DNA of 38,137 nt from Desulfobulbus sp. (GTDB taxonomy: Bacteria > Desulfobacterota > Desulfobulbia > Desulfobulbales > Desulfobulbaceae): the NCBI GenBank assembly GCA_028684915.1, contig JAQUEZ010000043.1, positions 1-38,137 of the forward strand, written 5' to 3'. The notes beneath the pieces were generated by a model. It did no database searches, had not been told where the DNA came from, and was given only the letters and a program-made list of their open reading frames with translations. Both the position numbers and the translations under genes were made by a program. This document shows, piece by piece, positions 8,264-15,894 of this stretch; the stretch's first letter is position 1; the number at the start of each line of letters is the position of its first letter.

Positions 8264-9017
8264 TATTGGGCAGCAGCAGGCTGCTCGGCCCAAGAATCGT
8301 TCCCGGGCTGGTTACCGAGTTGCAGCCTGTTTGGCAGTCGTCGCCGAGGATGGCACCGAACTTGCGCAGGCCCGTGTCGATTTTGTTGATACTGGTGCGA
8401 ATGGCCACATTGCCGGCAACAAACCGCAGGTTGGCGCATTTGGTGCCCGCGCCGAGATTGACCCGGTTGCCGAGAATGGTGTCACCGAGATAGGCAAAAT
8501 GCCCTGCCTTGGCGTCATTGAGAAAAATTGAGTGTTTGACTTCGGTGGTATGCCCGACCACACAGCGATTGCCCACCAGGGTGTAGCCCCGGAGGTAGGC
8601 GCCCTGGCGGATTTCCGTGTGGTCGCCGATAATTGCCGGTGATTTGATCATGACTCCTGGCTCGATAAGGACACCTCTGCCGATCTTGATATTTTTTCCG
8701 ACCAGGATCGCTCCGGCCATGATGACCGAGGCGCCGTTGAGGAATTGACCGTTTTCCCACACCGTCAACCCGCCCTTGGTGGTGTCGCCGTAGGTGATGA
8801 TGCACTCGCGGGCATTGCGAAGTTTGCCGTTGTACCAGATGTATGGGCTGTCCAGGGGGACCGCATCTTGGATACAGACGTGCTGGAAGGTCGGTGCGGT
8901 ATTGTCGGCTATATACTGCTTGAGTTTTTTCAGCGGGTCCCAGGCATAGGGGCAGTCGACAAAGAGTGCGCGCTCGGGAAAATCGGCAAGGTCAAAAAAA
9001 GATCCAATGGTTAGCAT
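8217..9017 (-). CDS. Left-handed beta-helix (hexapeptide-repeat) acyl/acetyltransferase-like protein
   Basis: The protein has 266 residues. From about residue 95 it shows tandem [LIV]-G-x4 hexapeptide turns (for example GAILVGKNIKIGRGVLIEPG, then SPAIIGDHTEIRQGAYLRG). The segment AGHFAYLGDTILGNRVNLGAG resembles the acetyltransferase half of GlmU, including the region that houses its active-site histidine. The N-terminal nucleotidyltransferase half of GlmU is missing; instead there is a short domain of about 90 residues. It is probably a cytoplasmic sugar-nucleotide acyl/acetyltransferase for envelope or polysaccharide synthesis. The substrate is unknown. GGAG lies 6 nt before the ATG. The gene is divergent from lon, and its 3' end overlaps the small membrane-protein gene by 47 bp. 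Confidence 0.82.
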   Translation of the reverse strand: MLTIGSFFDLADFPERALFVDCPYAWDPLKKLKQYIADNTAPTFQHVCIQDAVPLDSPYIWYNGKLRNARECIITYGDTTKGGLTVWENGQFLNGASVIMAGAILVGKNIKIGRGVLIEPGVMIKSPAIIGDHTEIRQGAYLRGYTLVGNRCVVGHTTEVKHSIFLNDAKAGHFAYLGDTILGNRVNLGAGTKCANLRFVAGNVAIRTSINKIDTGLRKFGAILGDDCQTGCNSVTSPGTILGPSSLLLPNITAASGLHPRKSVLR

Positions 9018-9130
9018 AGGTGGCTCCAGGGCAACAGGACAACAAAAGGGGCGAAAACTCTCCTTCTATATTGATCAACAGGGTTTTCTTCAAGGGAAAT
9101 TTTCTTTAAGAATCGGCTCGGGACCGTGTC

Positions 9131-9159
9131 TTGACTTCGCCTAGGGTTGTGTTTACTGT
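9131..9159 (+). promoter_or_regulatory. Candidate promoter for lon
   Basis: TTGACT at 9131-9136 and TACTGT at 9154-9159 are separated by 17 bp, placing transcription start near 9166, about 47 nt before the GTG start. No clear heat-shock (sigma-32) consensus is seen. Confidence 0.42.
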
Positions 9160-9212
9160 CGTGGGACAATTGGGCTATGAGTGCCGTTCCCGGCAATTTT
9201 AAGGAGGAAAAC

Positions 9213-11672
9213 GTGGAATTTGATGATTCATTATCAACCAGTATGGGTGATTTCGGAGAACAGACGCAGGATCTGGAAATCCCTGAAGCGCTGCCCATGA
9301 TGGCTGTTCGCGATGTGGTGGTCTTTAATTATATGATCATCCCGTTGTTTGTCGGTCGTCCCGGTTCGATTGAAGCGGTGAACGAGGGACTGAACAGCAA
9401 CAAGCTGCTGATGCTGGTGACTCAGAAAGATCCCACCAAAGACGATCCGGAGGAGAAGGATATCTACGATGTCGGTATGGTCTCGATGATCATGCGCACC
9501 CTCAAGCTGCCCGACGGTCGCCTCAAGGTGTTGGTTCAGGCCCTGTCCAAGGCGAAGATTCGCAAAATTCTCCAGAAAAAGCCGCATTACCGGGTCGAGA
9601 TCGACCTGGTCGAAGAACAGGAACCCAGCGAAATTTCGGTTGAGACGGAAGCTTTGATGCGCACAGTGCGGGAGCAGACCGAAAAAATCATGTCCCTGCG
9701 CGGCATCCTTTCCTCGGATTTGATGATGATCATCAACAACATCGAGGAACCGGGGCGACTGGCTGATCTGGTCGGTTCCAATCTGCGCCTGAAAATTTCC
9801 GAATCGCAAAAAATTCTCGAGACCTCCGATCCCATTGAACGGTTGCGCCTGGTGGCGGATCTGCTTCATAAGGAACTCGAGGTTTCCACGGTTCAGGCTA
9901 AGATCCAATCCGATGCCAAGGAGGAAATGTCTCGCAGCCAGCGTGAATACTTCCTGCGCGAACAGATTCAGGCACTCAAACGTGAACTTGGTGATGAGGA
10001 CAGTTACTCGCAGGAAATTGAGGAGCTTGCCAAGCAACTGCGCAAAAAGAAGATGCCCAAGTATGCCAAGAAAGAGGCACGCAAACAGTTGCGGCGGCTG
10101 GAGATGATGCACCCGGATGCCTCCGAGGCCACCATCGTCCGCACCTATCTTGAGTGGTTTCTTGATCTGCCTTGGCGTGATTCCTCCAAGGATATGCTGG
10201 ATTTGAAGGTCGCCGCAGATGTACTCGATGACGATCACTACGGACTTGACCGGATCAAGGAACGCATCCTTGAATATTTGGCGGTGCGTAAACTCAATGC
10301 CGATACCAAGGGGCCGATCATCTGCTTTGCCGGCCCCCCCGGTGTGGGCAAAACGTCGCTGGGGCAAGCTATCGCCAAAGCCATGAACCGCAAGTTTTAT
10401 CGGCTTTCTCTGGGCGGTATGCGTGATGAGGCTGAGATCCGCGGGCATCGCCGCACCTACATCGGTGCCATGCCGGGCCGCATTCTTCAAGGGTTGAAAA
10501 ACGTGGGCACCAATAATCCGGTGTTCATGATGGATGAGATCGACAAGATCGGCGATGATTATCGCGGCGATCCCTCTTCGGCGCTGCTGGAGGTGCTCGA
10601 TCCGGAGCAGAACAACAGTTTCTCCGATCATTATATGAACCTGCCCTTTGATCTTTCCAAGGTCATGTTCATTACCACCGCTAACCGGACCGATACCATC
10701 CCAGGACCGTTGCTCGATCGAATGGAGGTGATCCAGCTCTCTGGCTATACGCTTGAGGAGAAGATCGTGATCGCCAATAAATATCTGCTGCTGCGGCAGG
10801 TTACGGAAAACGGCATCAAGCCCAATCAGATCAAGATCGATGATGCCACCCTGGAACTGGTCATCAGTAGCTACACCCACGAGGCTGGGGTGCGGAACCT
10901 GGAACGGGCCCTGGGCAAGATCTGTCGAAAGATTGCGCGTAAGGTGGCCGAAGGTGGTAAGGGACCGTATGTAATCTCTGCCAACACGGTGGAAAAATAT
11001 TTGGGCCCGCCCAAATATCTCCCGGAAACCGAACTCGATACCAGCAGTCAACCGGGATTGGTTATAGGGCTGGCTTGGACTGAGGTCGGCGGCGAGTTGC
11101 TCCATATCGAAACCTCGGTGTTGCCGGGTAAAGGCCGACTGCAGCTCACCGGTCAGCTAGGTGAGGTGATGAAGGAGTCTGCCCAGGCCGCATTGAGTTA
11201 TTGCCGGAGCCGCAATAAAGTGCTGGGAGTTGAGCCGGATTATTTTGACAACATGGATATCCACATTCATGTTCCGGCGGGAGCCATACCCAAGGACGGA
11301 CCTTCAGCAGGTATCACCCTGACTACGGCGCTGTTTTCCGCTATTAGCGGTAAGGCGGTGAAAAGTGGGATCGCCATGACCGGCGAGGTGACCCTGCGTG
11401 GACGGGTCCTGCCCATCGGCGGTCTGAAGGACAAGGCGTTGGCCGCTCTGCGCGCTGGAATCAACAAGGTGCTCATTCCATTTGAAAACCAGAAGGATTT
11501 GGTGGAGATTCCCGAGGAACTCCGCAAGAAGATCACCTTCTATCCGGTGAAACATATGGACGAGGTGATTGAGTTGGCCCTTGGCAATGTGACGCCGCGA
11601 AAAACGCAGCCCAAGGAGGCGCCTGCCAAAAAGGCAGCGGTCAAGCCTCCGGCGGAGAAAGGGGGCAAGTGA
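9213..11672 (+). CDS. lon: ATP-dependent Lon protease
   Basis: The protein has 819 residues from a GTG start at 9213. This start is chosen because AAGGAGG (9201-9207) sits 5 nt upstream; an in-frame ATG at 9177 lacks a ribosome site. Domains in order are the N-terminal LON substrate-binding domain (IPEALPMMAVRDVVVFNYM), a coiled-coil linker, and the AAA+ module with Walker A GPPGVGKT (374-381) and Walker B VFMMDEIDK. The C-terminal peptidase carries the Ser-Lys dyad S698 (PKDGPSAG) and K741 (GGLKDKA). A Lys/Ala/Pro-rich tail follows. The hexameric cytoplasmic enzyme degrades misfolded and regulatory proteins. It appears monocistronic, with its own promoter and a strong terminator. Confidence 0.98.
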   Translation: MEFDDSLSTSMGDFGEQTQDLEIPEALPMMAVRDVVVFNYMIIPLFVGRPGSIEAVNEGLNSNKLLMLVTQKDPTKDDPEEKDIYDVGMVSMIMRTLKLPDGRLKVLVQALSKAKIRKILQKKPHYRVEIDLVEEQEPSEISVETEALMRTVREQTEKIMSLRGILSSDLMMIINNIEEPGRLADLVGSNLRLKISESQKILETSDPIERLRLVADLLHKELEVSTVQAKIQSDAKEEMSRSQREYFLREQIQALKRELGDEDSYSQEIEELAKQLRKKKMPKYAKKEARKQLRRLEMMHPDASEATIVRTYLEWFLDLPWRDSSKDMLDLKVAADVLDDDHYGLDRIKERILEYLAVRKLNADTKGPIICFAGPPGVGKTSLGQAIAKAMNRKFYRLSLGGMRDEAEIRGHRRTYIGAMPGRILQGLKNVGTNNPVFMMDEIDKIGDDYRGDPSSALLEVLDPEQNNSFSDHYMNLPFDLSKVMFITTANRTDTIPGPLLDRMEVIQLSGYTLEEKIVIANKYLLLRQVTENGIKPNQIKIDDATLELVISSYTHEAGVRNLERALGKICRKIARKVAEGGKGPYVISANTVEKYLGPPKYLPETELDTSSQPGLVIGLAWTEVGGELLHIETSVLPGKGRLQLTGQLGEVMKESAQAALSYCRSRNKVLGVEPDYFDNMDIHIHVPAGAIPKDGPSAGITLTTALFSAISGKAVKSGIAMTGEVTLRGRVLPIGGLKDKALAALRAGINKVLIPFENQKDLVEIPEELRKKITFYPVKHMDEVIELALGNVTPRKTQPKEAPAKKAAVKPPAEKGGK

Positions 11673-11678
11673 TCTGAG

Positions 11679-11707
11679 GCGGTCGGGTAATTCCCGGCCG
11701 CTTTTTT
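11679..11707 (+). terminator. Strong rho-independent terminator of lon
   Basis: A 9-bp GC-rich stem GCGGTCGGG/CCCGGCCGC (one G-T wobble) with loop TAATT is followed by six T, starting 7 bp after the lon stop. Confidence 0.93.
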
Positions 11708-11905
11708 CGTAAGAGATCATGGGGCACCGAATCTGCCGTGTTATCGCCCTGTTTACGTACAGGTGTACGCTGCACAAGCCGATGCCTTGCACCTCCGGCA
11801 CCCTGCAATCGCTTACAGGTCCGTTGATAAACGGTTCCTTAGGGGTTGTAAAAAAAATAACCTGGCCGGGAAATTGTTTTAAACGCCATAAAGAGGAGTA
11901 ACGAC

Positions 11906-11935
11906 ATGGTGATAAATGGCCATGTTATTTCGTAA
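11906..11935 (+). CDS. Possible 9-codon leader peptide
   Basis: The frame ATG to TAA encodes MVINGHVIS and is preceded by a strong Shine-Dalgarno-like AAGAGGAG at 11891-11898, 7 nt away. Its stop overlaps the first base of the second copy of a 17-bp direct repeat. The start codon lies within the left arm of a 6-bp hairpin (11904-11909 with 11920-11925). The peptide has no run of a single amino acid that would indicate classic attenuation. It could be a regulatory leader or simply the relic of a displaced gene start. A good ribosome site without a gene behind it is the only support. Confidence 0.3.
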   Translation: MVINGHVIS

Positions 11936-11983
11936 CGGCTCCTTAGGGGTTCCCCCGTGATCGGTTTTTTTTCTTTGGCCTAG

Positions 11984-12023
11984 CCAACTCTTAGAGCGTG
12001 ATGGACTTTTTACGAGGCCATCA
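11984..12023 (+). repeat. Right-end fragment of the dispersed TGATGG/CCATCA element (copy C)
   Basis: The stretch from CTCTTAGAGCGTGATGG through CTTTTTACG to CCATCA matches the last 40 bp of the element at 33675-33839, with scattered substitutions. The rest of the element upstream is too diverged to align by eye. It ends 28 bp before the mltG start. Confidence 0.7.
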
Positions 12024-12051
12024 TTGTTTCGTAATCAGAATTATTGTTCCC

Positions 12052-13044
12052 ATGCGCCGTTTTTTGTTGATCCTGCTCAGTTGCGTCGTGCTTTGTACAG
12101 CAGGTCTGGGGCTCTGGTACCATTCGTATCTGACCACCCCCGCCCCGGGACAAGGGGAAATCGTTATCACCATTCCCCAAGGGATGGGGGTGCACGGTAT
12201 CGGTAAACTGCTTGCCAGTGAAGGTTTGCTGAAGAACGACATTCGCTATCTTTGTCTGGTGTACCTCAGCGGAAATACTGCTAGGTTGAAAGCTGGGGAG
12301 TACAGCATTACCCGCGGACTGACACCTCCTGCGGTGCTGCAACTGTTGGTGGATGGACGTACCCTGCGCCATCGCCTCACTATTCCCGAAGGCATGGATG
12401 TCGAGCAGGTGGCTCAACTCTTCAGCCGGGACGGATGGATTAAAAATGAGCGTTTTCTCCACCTTACCCGAGATGCGGCTTTTATTAGTCGTCTGGGAGT
12501 GGAGGCTCCCAGCCTCGAAGGGTATCTGTTTCCGGAAACCTACACCCTGGTCCGCAATGAGGCCGATGAGCAAAGCGTGCTCAAGCTTATGGTGGCGCGG
12601 TTCCAGCAGGTCTGGGAAGAGCTTGCGGTGCCGGAGGCGGTCAATGGGTTAAATCGTCACCAGTTGGTTATCCTGGCCTCGATTGTGGAAAGGGAAACTG
12701 GAGCAGCCGAGGAGCGTCCGCTCATTGCCCGGGTTTTTCTTAACCGGTTAAAGCGGAAAATGCGGTTACAGTCTGATCCGACCGTGATTTACGGTCTGCT
12801 TGATTTTAACGGCAACATCACCAAAGCCGATCTCAAACGGGAAACGCCTTATAATACCTATGTGATTCCTGCACTTCCCGTCGGGCCGATCTGTAATCCT
12901 GGTCGGGCCGCTCTGGAGGCGGTGGTTCATCCTGCCGAGTCCAATGCGCTCTACTTTGTCTCTCGTAATGACGGTACCCATGTTTTTTCAACAAATCTTG
13001 CGGATCACAATCGGGCCGTCCGTCAGTATCAACGCGGTCGGTAA
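12052..13044 (+). CDS. mltG: Endolytic murein transglycosylase MltG (YceG-like)
   Basis: The protein has 330 residues from ATG 12052. The frame is open back to 11998, but that part overlaps the dispersed repeat, and the signal-anchor MRRFLLILLSCVVLC fits a start at 12052. One N-terminal membrane helix is followed by a periplasmic LysM-like domain (IPEGMDVEQVAQLF). The catalytic YceG domain includes LEGYLFPETY, ASIVERETG with catalytic Glu at residue 213, LQSDPTVIYGL and YNTYVIPALPVGPI. MltG cleaves nascent glycan strands and is thought to release them at the growing end during peptidoglycan synthesis. No clear ribosome site is visible, perhaps because the repeat element sits where the leader should be. 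Confidence 0.95.
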   Translation: MRRFLLILLSCVVLCTAGLGLWYHSYLTTPAPGQGEIVITIPQGMGVHGIGKLLASEGLLKNDIRYLCLVYLSGNTARLKAGEYSITRGLTPPAVLQLLVDGRTLRHRLTIPEGMDVEQVAQLFSRDGWIKNERFLHLTRDAAFISRLGVEAPSLEGYLFPETYTLVRNEADEQSVLKLMVARFQQVWEELAVPEAVNGLNRHQLVILASIVERETGAAEERPLIARVFLNRLKRKMRLQSDPTVIYGLLDFNGNITKADLKRETPYNTYVIPALPVGPICNPGRAALEAVVHPAESNALYFVSRNDGTHVFSTNLADHNRAVRQYQRGR

Positions 13045-13348
13045 TTTGTCTGACAAGTTGATTGTTTCCGTCTTTTCCAGGAGATGTGCCCTATTGCGGT
13101 TTGCCTAAACACGTATTGGTAACCTTTGTTATCTCCTTGCATCTGTGAAATTCTTCGCAACTGTCGCCAAGGCGACATCAATTTCCTTGTTTTTAATTAA
13201 ATTAGTGTTATGTTCGCCGACCAGGAGTAGAACATGGGGGATTTTTATTGGTTACGATTCGGAATTTCGTTAGAAATTCGGACCGCATGCCGATAAAAAA
13301 CCTGCATGGGACAAACATTCAGCCCAAGACAAGGAGAGATAGGGAGCA
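13045..13348. other. Intergenic region mltG-csp with long cold-shock leader
   Basis: TGTCGCC-aa-GGCGACA (13162-13177) is a perfect dyad followed by a T-rich tract and may terminate mltG. A candidate promoter and a leader of about 130 nt with a 7-bp hairpin GAATTTC/GAAATTC (near 13262-13279) precede the cold-shock gene. Confidence 0.5.
13187..13214 (+). promoter_or_regulatory. Candidate promoter of the cold-shock gene
   Basis: TTGTTT (13187-13192) and TATGTT (13209-13214) are separated by a 16-bp AT-rich spacer. This would give a 5' leader of roughly 130 nt, the kind of long leader known for cspA-type genes. Confidence 0.38.
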
Positions 13349-13549
13349 ATGTTGACAGGTACAGTAAAGTGGTTTAACGAAGCAAAAGGTTTTGGTTTTA
13401 TTGAGCAGGAAGCAGGTAAGGATGTATTTGTCCACTACTCTGCAATCGGTGGATCAGGATTCAAGACTCTCAATGAAGGCGACAAAGTTCAATTCGAAAT
13501 TGTTGACGGGCCTAAAGGACCAGCGGCCGCCAACGTTTTGAAGCAATAA
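13349..13549 (+). CDS. Cold-shock protein (CspA family)
   Basis: This 66-residue single cold-shock domain carries both RNA-binding motifs: KGFGFI (RNP1, residues 13-18) and VFVHYSAI (RNP2, about 27-34). The N-terminus [16 protein letters not shown] is canonical. The length equals that of typical bacterial Csp proteins. It binds single-stranded RNA or DNA and melts RNA structure in the cytoplasm. A purine-rich AAGGAGAGATAGGGAG lies before the ATG. The gene stands alone, with a long structured leader and a perfect terminator, which fits cold- or growth-phase-dependent post-transcriptional control. Which Csp paralogue it is cannot be told from one window. Confidence 0.96.
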   Translation: MLTGTVKWFNEAKGFGFIEQEAGKDVFVHYSAIGGSGFKTLNEGDKVQFEIVDGPKGPAAANVLKQ

Positions 13550-13567
13550 TAGACGGTGTTTGTTATC

Positions 13568-13601
13568 GCCCGGCAGGATTTTCCTGCCGGGCTTTTTTTT
13601 T
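13568..13601 (+). terminator. Rho-independent terminator of the cold-shock gene
   Basis: The perfect inverted repeat GCCCGGCAGGA/TCCTGCCGGGC is followed by nine T, 18 bp after the stop codon. Confidence 0.96.
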
Positions 13602-13617
13602 GTAAAGGGTTCAAGAT

Positions 13618-13778
13618 TGATGGGTACATAAAAAATCCATCACTCTCTAAGAGATGGCTAGGTAAAAACACAGACATACAGGGAAGAGCTTTTTTCACGA
13701 TGCAAAGGCATACAGAAGAGATGTCGAGTGTTGGAAAAATAGCTGCGACGCAGTAATCGAAGTTTTACGTTGCCATCA
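13618..13778 (-). mobile_element. MITE-like inverted-repeat element, copy B
   Basis: This 161-bp non-coding element aligns over its whole length with the reverse complement of 33675-33839. Shared blocks include TCTAAGAGATGGC, GGTAAAAACACAGA, AGGCATACA, GCTGCGACGCAG and ATCGAAGTTTT. It begins TGATGG and ends CCATCA. It is flanked directly by AGAT on both sides (13614-13617 and 13779-13782), a likely 4-bp target duplication. The internal 11-bp hairpin of the other copy is partly degraded here. It lies between the csp terminator and nadE. Confidence 0.8.
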
Positions 13779-14013
13779 AGATTTAAGACGCTGTCGGTCG
13801 GTGTCGCATGTTTTTGATTCGGTTGTATTTATCCTCTGTCAGATGTCTTTGTATTACCCGAGGCCTGATGGATTCGTCAAATATCGAAAAGCCGTTTTTC
13901 GTAAAAACAATCTATTGCAAAGCTCGAAACCTTGTTTTCGAACTTTGTTACGAGAACGACAAACCTGTCAAAGCAGCAGTCGGTTGTTCAGTTTTTCCTC
14001 AGGTATAAGCATT
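13779..14013. other. nadE upstream region with imperfect hairpin
   Basis: No gene is recognised here. An imperfect stem (CAAAG-c-TCGA with TCGA-a-CTTTG, 13918-13927 and 13938-13947) lies about 67 nt before the nadE start and could shape the leader. The nadE frame is open through this stretch, but the translated residues look random. Confidence 0.45.
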
Positions 14014-15639
14014 GTGAAAGTCGCTCTTGTTCAAACAAATCCGATCATCGGAGCCTTTGAGCGGAACCTCCGCCAAGTTCTCCATTGGATCGGACAGGCT
14101 CGGCAGGTTGGTTGTGATCTGGTCGTTTTCCCTGAATTGACCCTTTGCGGCTATCCACCGCAGGATCTGCTGGAGCGTCCCTCCTTTCTCGATGCCCATG
14201 ATCGAGCTCTGGCGGACCTCATCCAAAAGATCGAAGGCATCACCTGCATCATCGGTGTGCCCGAGCGCCGTCTGGGACCAGGGAAACCGCTCTACAATTC
14301 AGCCCTGGTGCTTGAGCGTAATACGATCGCCTATCGGGCCCGTAAGCAGCTTTTGCCCACCTACGATGTATTTGATGAGACCCGGTATTTCGAACCCGGC
14401 ACCACTTCCACAGTCTTTCCGTTCATGGGCCTGCAGTGCGGGCTGACCATCTGTGAGGATATCTGGTGGAGCGGTGAAAACTACGAGACCGACCCGATGA
14501 AGAATCTCGCTGTCGGGCCGATCGTTCCCGATTGTCTGATCAACATCTCCGCCTCTCCCTACTACTTCGGCAAGCTTGCAGAACGGCAACGGGTCTTTGC
14601 CGACCTCTGTCGGCAAAACAATCTGCCGCTTTTATATGCCAACCAGGTCGGTGGCCAGGATGGGCTGATTTTTGACGGTCATTCCATGGTGGTTACCCCG
14701 CAGGGAGCGCTGCATTGTGTTGCCGGAGGGTTCGGCGAAGAAATGCTGGTGGTGGACAGTGAGCAGTGGCATCAACCAGGGAAGGGGAGCCTTGTCGAGA
14801 CGGTAGCCGATGTGGAGCAGGCTCTGGTGCTGGGGGTGCGCGACTATCTTCATAAGACTGGTTTTTCCAAGGCTGTGCTCGGTCTTTCGGGCGGTATCGA
14901 TTCGGCGGTGACCGCAGTACTTGCTTGCAAGGCCTTGGGGCCGGAAAACGTACTCTGCGTGGCCATGCCCTCGCCCTATACTTCGCAGTATTCCATTGAT
15001 GACGCCAGAGCTCTGGCGGAAAATCTTGGGTGTGATTTCGATTTGATCGGTATATCTAAGGCCATGGAAGCGTATCGGGAGACTCTGGATCCCTTTTTTG
15101 CTGGGCTTGCCGAAGATGCAACCGAGCAGAATATTCAGGCGCGAATCCGTGGCAACCTGCTCATGGCCCTGTCGAACAAATTCAACCGACTCCTCCTGAC
15201 CACCGGGAACAAGTCGGAGATGGCCGTAGGCTACTGCACCCTCTACGGAGATATGAGCGGCGGCTTGGCAGTCATTGCCGATGTACCCAAAATCATGGTC
15301 TACCAGTTGGCGCGTCTGATGAACCAGGAGAAAGAGATCATCCCGGAGCGGATCATAACCCGGCCGCCAACCGCCGAACTCAAACCCGACCAGTGCGATC
15401 AGGACGATCTGCCCCCCTATGAGGTCCTGGATGTGGTTCTGCAAGCCTATCTGGAGGAGCACAAAAGTATTGAGGCTATTGCCCAAGGCGGGATTGATCT
15501 TCAGTTAGTGCGGGATATTGTTCGTCGGATAAAACTCAATGAGTACAAGCGCAAGCAGGCACCGCTTGGGATTAAGGTGACCACCAAGGCCTTTGGCCAA
15601 GGTCGGCGCTACCCGGTGGTCCAGGGTTTTGTTGAGTAG
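14014..15639 (+). CDS. nadE: Glutamine-dependent NAD+ synthetase
   Basis: The protein has 541 residues from a GTG start at 14014, chosen because homology-like sequence starts at VKVALVQTNPI; the upstream open frame is nonsense. The N-terminal nitrilase-fold glutaminase shows the Glu-Lys-Cys triad in FPELTLCGYPP, RKQLLPTYDVFDE and LTICEDIWW. The C-terminal synthetase domain has the PP-loop LGLSGGIDSAVTAV and later TTGNKSEMAVGYCTLYGDMSGG. It converts deamido-NAD to NAD+, using ammonia channelled from glutamine and ATP, in the cytoplasm. Its length is that of the two-domain bacterial enzyme. It stands alone downstream of the dispersed element; only a weak AGG precedes the GTG. Confidence 0.96.
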   Translation: MKVALVQTNPIIGAFERNLRQVLHWIGQARQVGCDLVVFPELTLCGYPPQDLLERPSFLDAHDRALADLIQKIEGITCIIGVPERRLGPGKPLYNSALVLERNTIAYRARKQLLPTYDVFDETRYFEPGTTSTVFPFMGLQCGLTICEDIWWSGENYETDPMKNLAVGPIVPDCLINISASPYYFGKLAERQRVFADLCRQNNLPLLYANQVGGQDGLIFDGHSMVVTPQGALHCVAGGFGEEMLVVDSEQWHQPGKGSLVETVADVEQALVLGVRDYLHKTGFSKAVLGLSGGIDSAVTAVLACKALGPENVLCVAMPSPYTSQYSIDDARALAENLGCDFDLIGISKAMEAYRETLDPFFAGLAEDATEQNIQARIRGNLLMALSNKFNRLLLTTGNKSEMAVGYCTLYGDMSGGLAVIADVPKIMVYQLARLMNQEKEIIPERIITRPPTAELKPDQCDQDDLPPYEVLDVVLQAYLEEHKSIEAIAQGGIDLQLVRDIVRRIKLNEYKRKQAPLGIKVTTKAFGQGRRYPVVQGFVE

Positions 15640-15815
15640 GTTTTTTCTCGGCTATTGGAGGAGATTGCACCTTCGATGGCCGTCTCGTCAGGTGAAAATC
15701 GGAGAAATGTGAATTCTTTATGAGATGACTGCGAAGCCTGCATGCGAGCGCAAGTGGATTAGAGGAACCTGAAATGTCGTTCTTGGGGGTTTTTACCATG
15801 GACGACAATCTTTCT

Positions 15816-15844
15816 TTGACGTTGACCTTGTTTTCTATTAGCGT
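15816..15844 (+). promoter_or_regulatory. Candidate promoter of the multiheme cytochrome gene
   Basis: TTGACG (15816-15821) and TAGCGT (15839-15844) are 17 bp apart. A second TTGACC directly follows the first box. The rest of the 255-bp gap after nadE shows no gene. Confidence 0.36.
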
Positions 15845-15894
15845 GCATTGATCTTCGCGAATTTCCATCCTCTTCGAGACGATCAACCATTGCC

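Larger units (their letters stand above)
11708..12051. other. Intergenic region lon-mltG: direct repeat, tiny ORF and element remnant
   Basis: This 344-bp stretch holds two nearly identical 17-mers, ACGGYTCCTTAGGGGTT, at 11831-11847 and 11935-11951 (one mismatch). Between them lies a hairpin ACATGG/CCATGT (11904-11909, 11920-11925) containing a 9-codon ORF. The right end of the dispersed inverted-repeat element lies at 11984-12023. No obvious promoter was identified for mltG. Confidence 0.6.

Noticed and set aside
9234..11105. 623-codon minus-strand frame opposite lon
   Set aside because: It is a shadow of lon, and the lon frame carries all catalytic motifs.
13556..13756. 66-codon frame after the cold-shock gene
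   Set aside because: It spans the terminator and most of dispersed-element copy B, so it is not a plausible gene.
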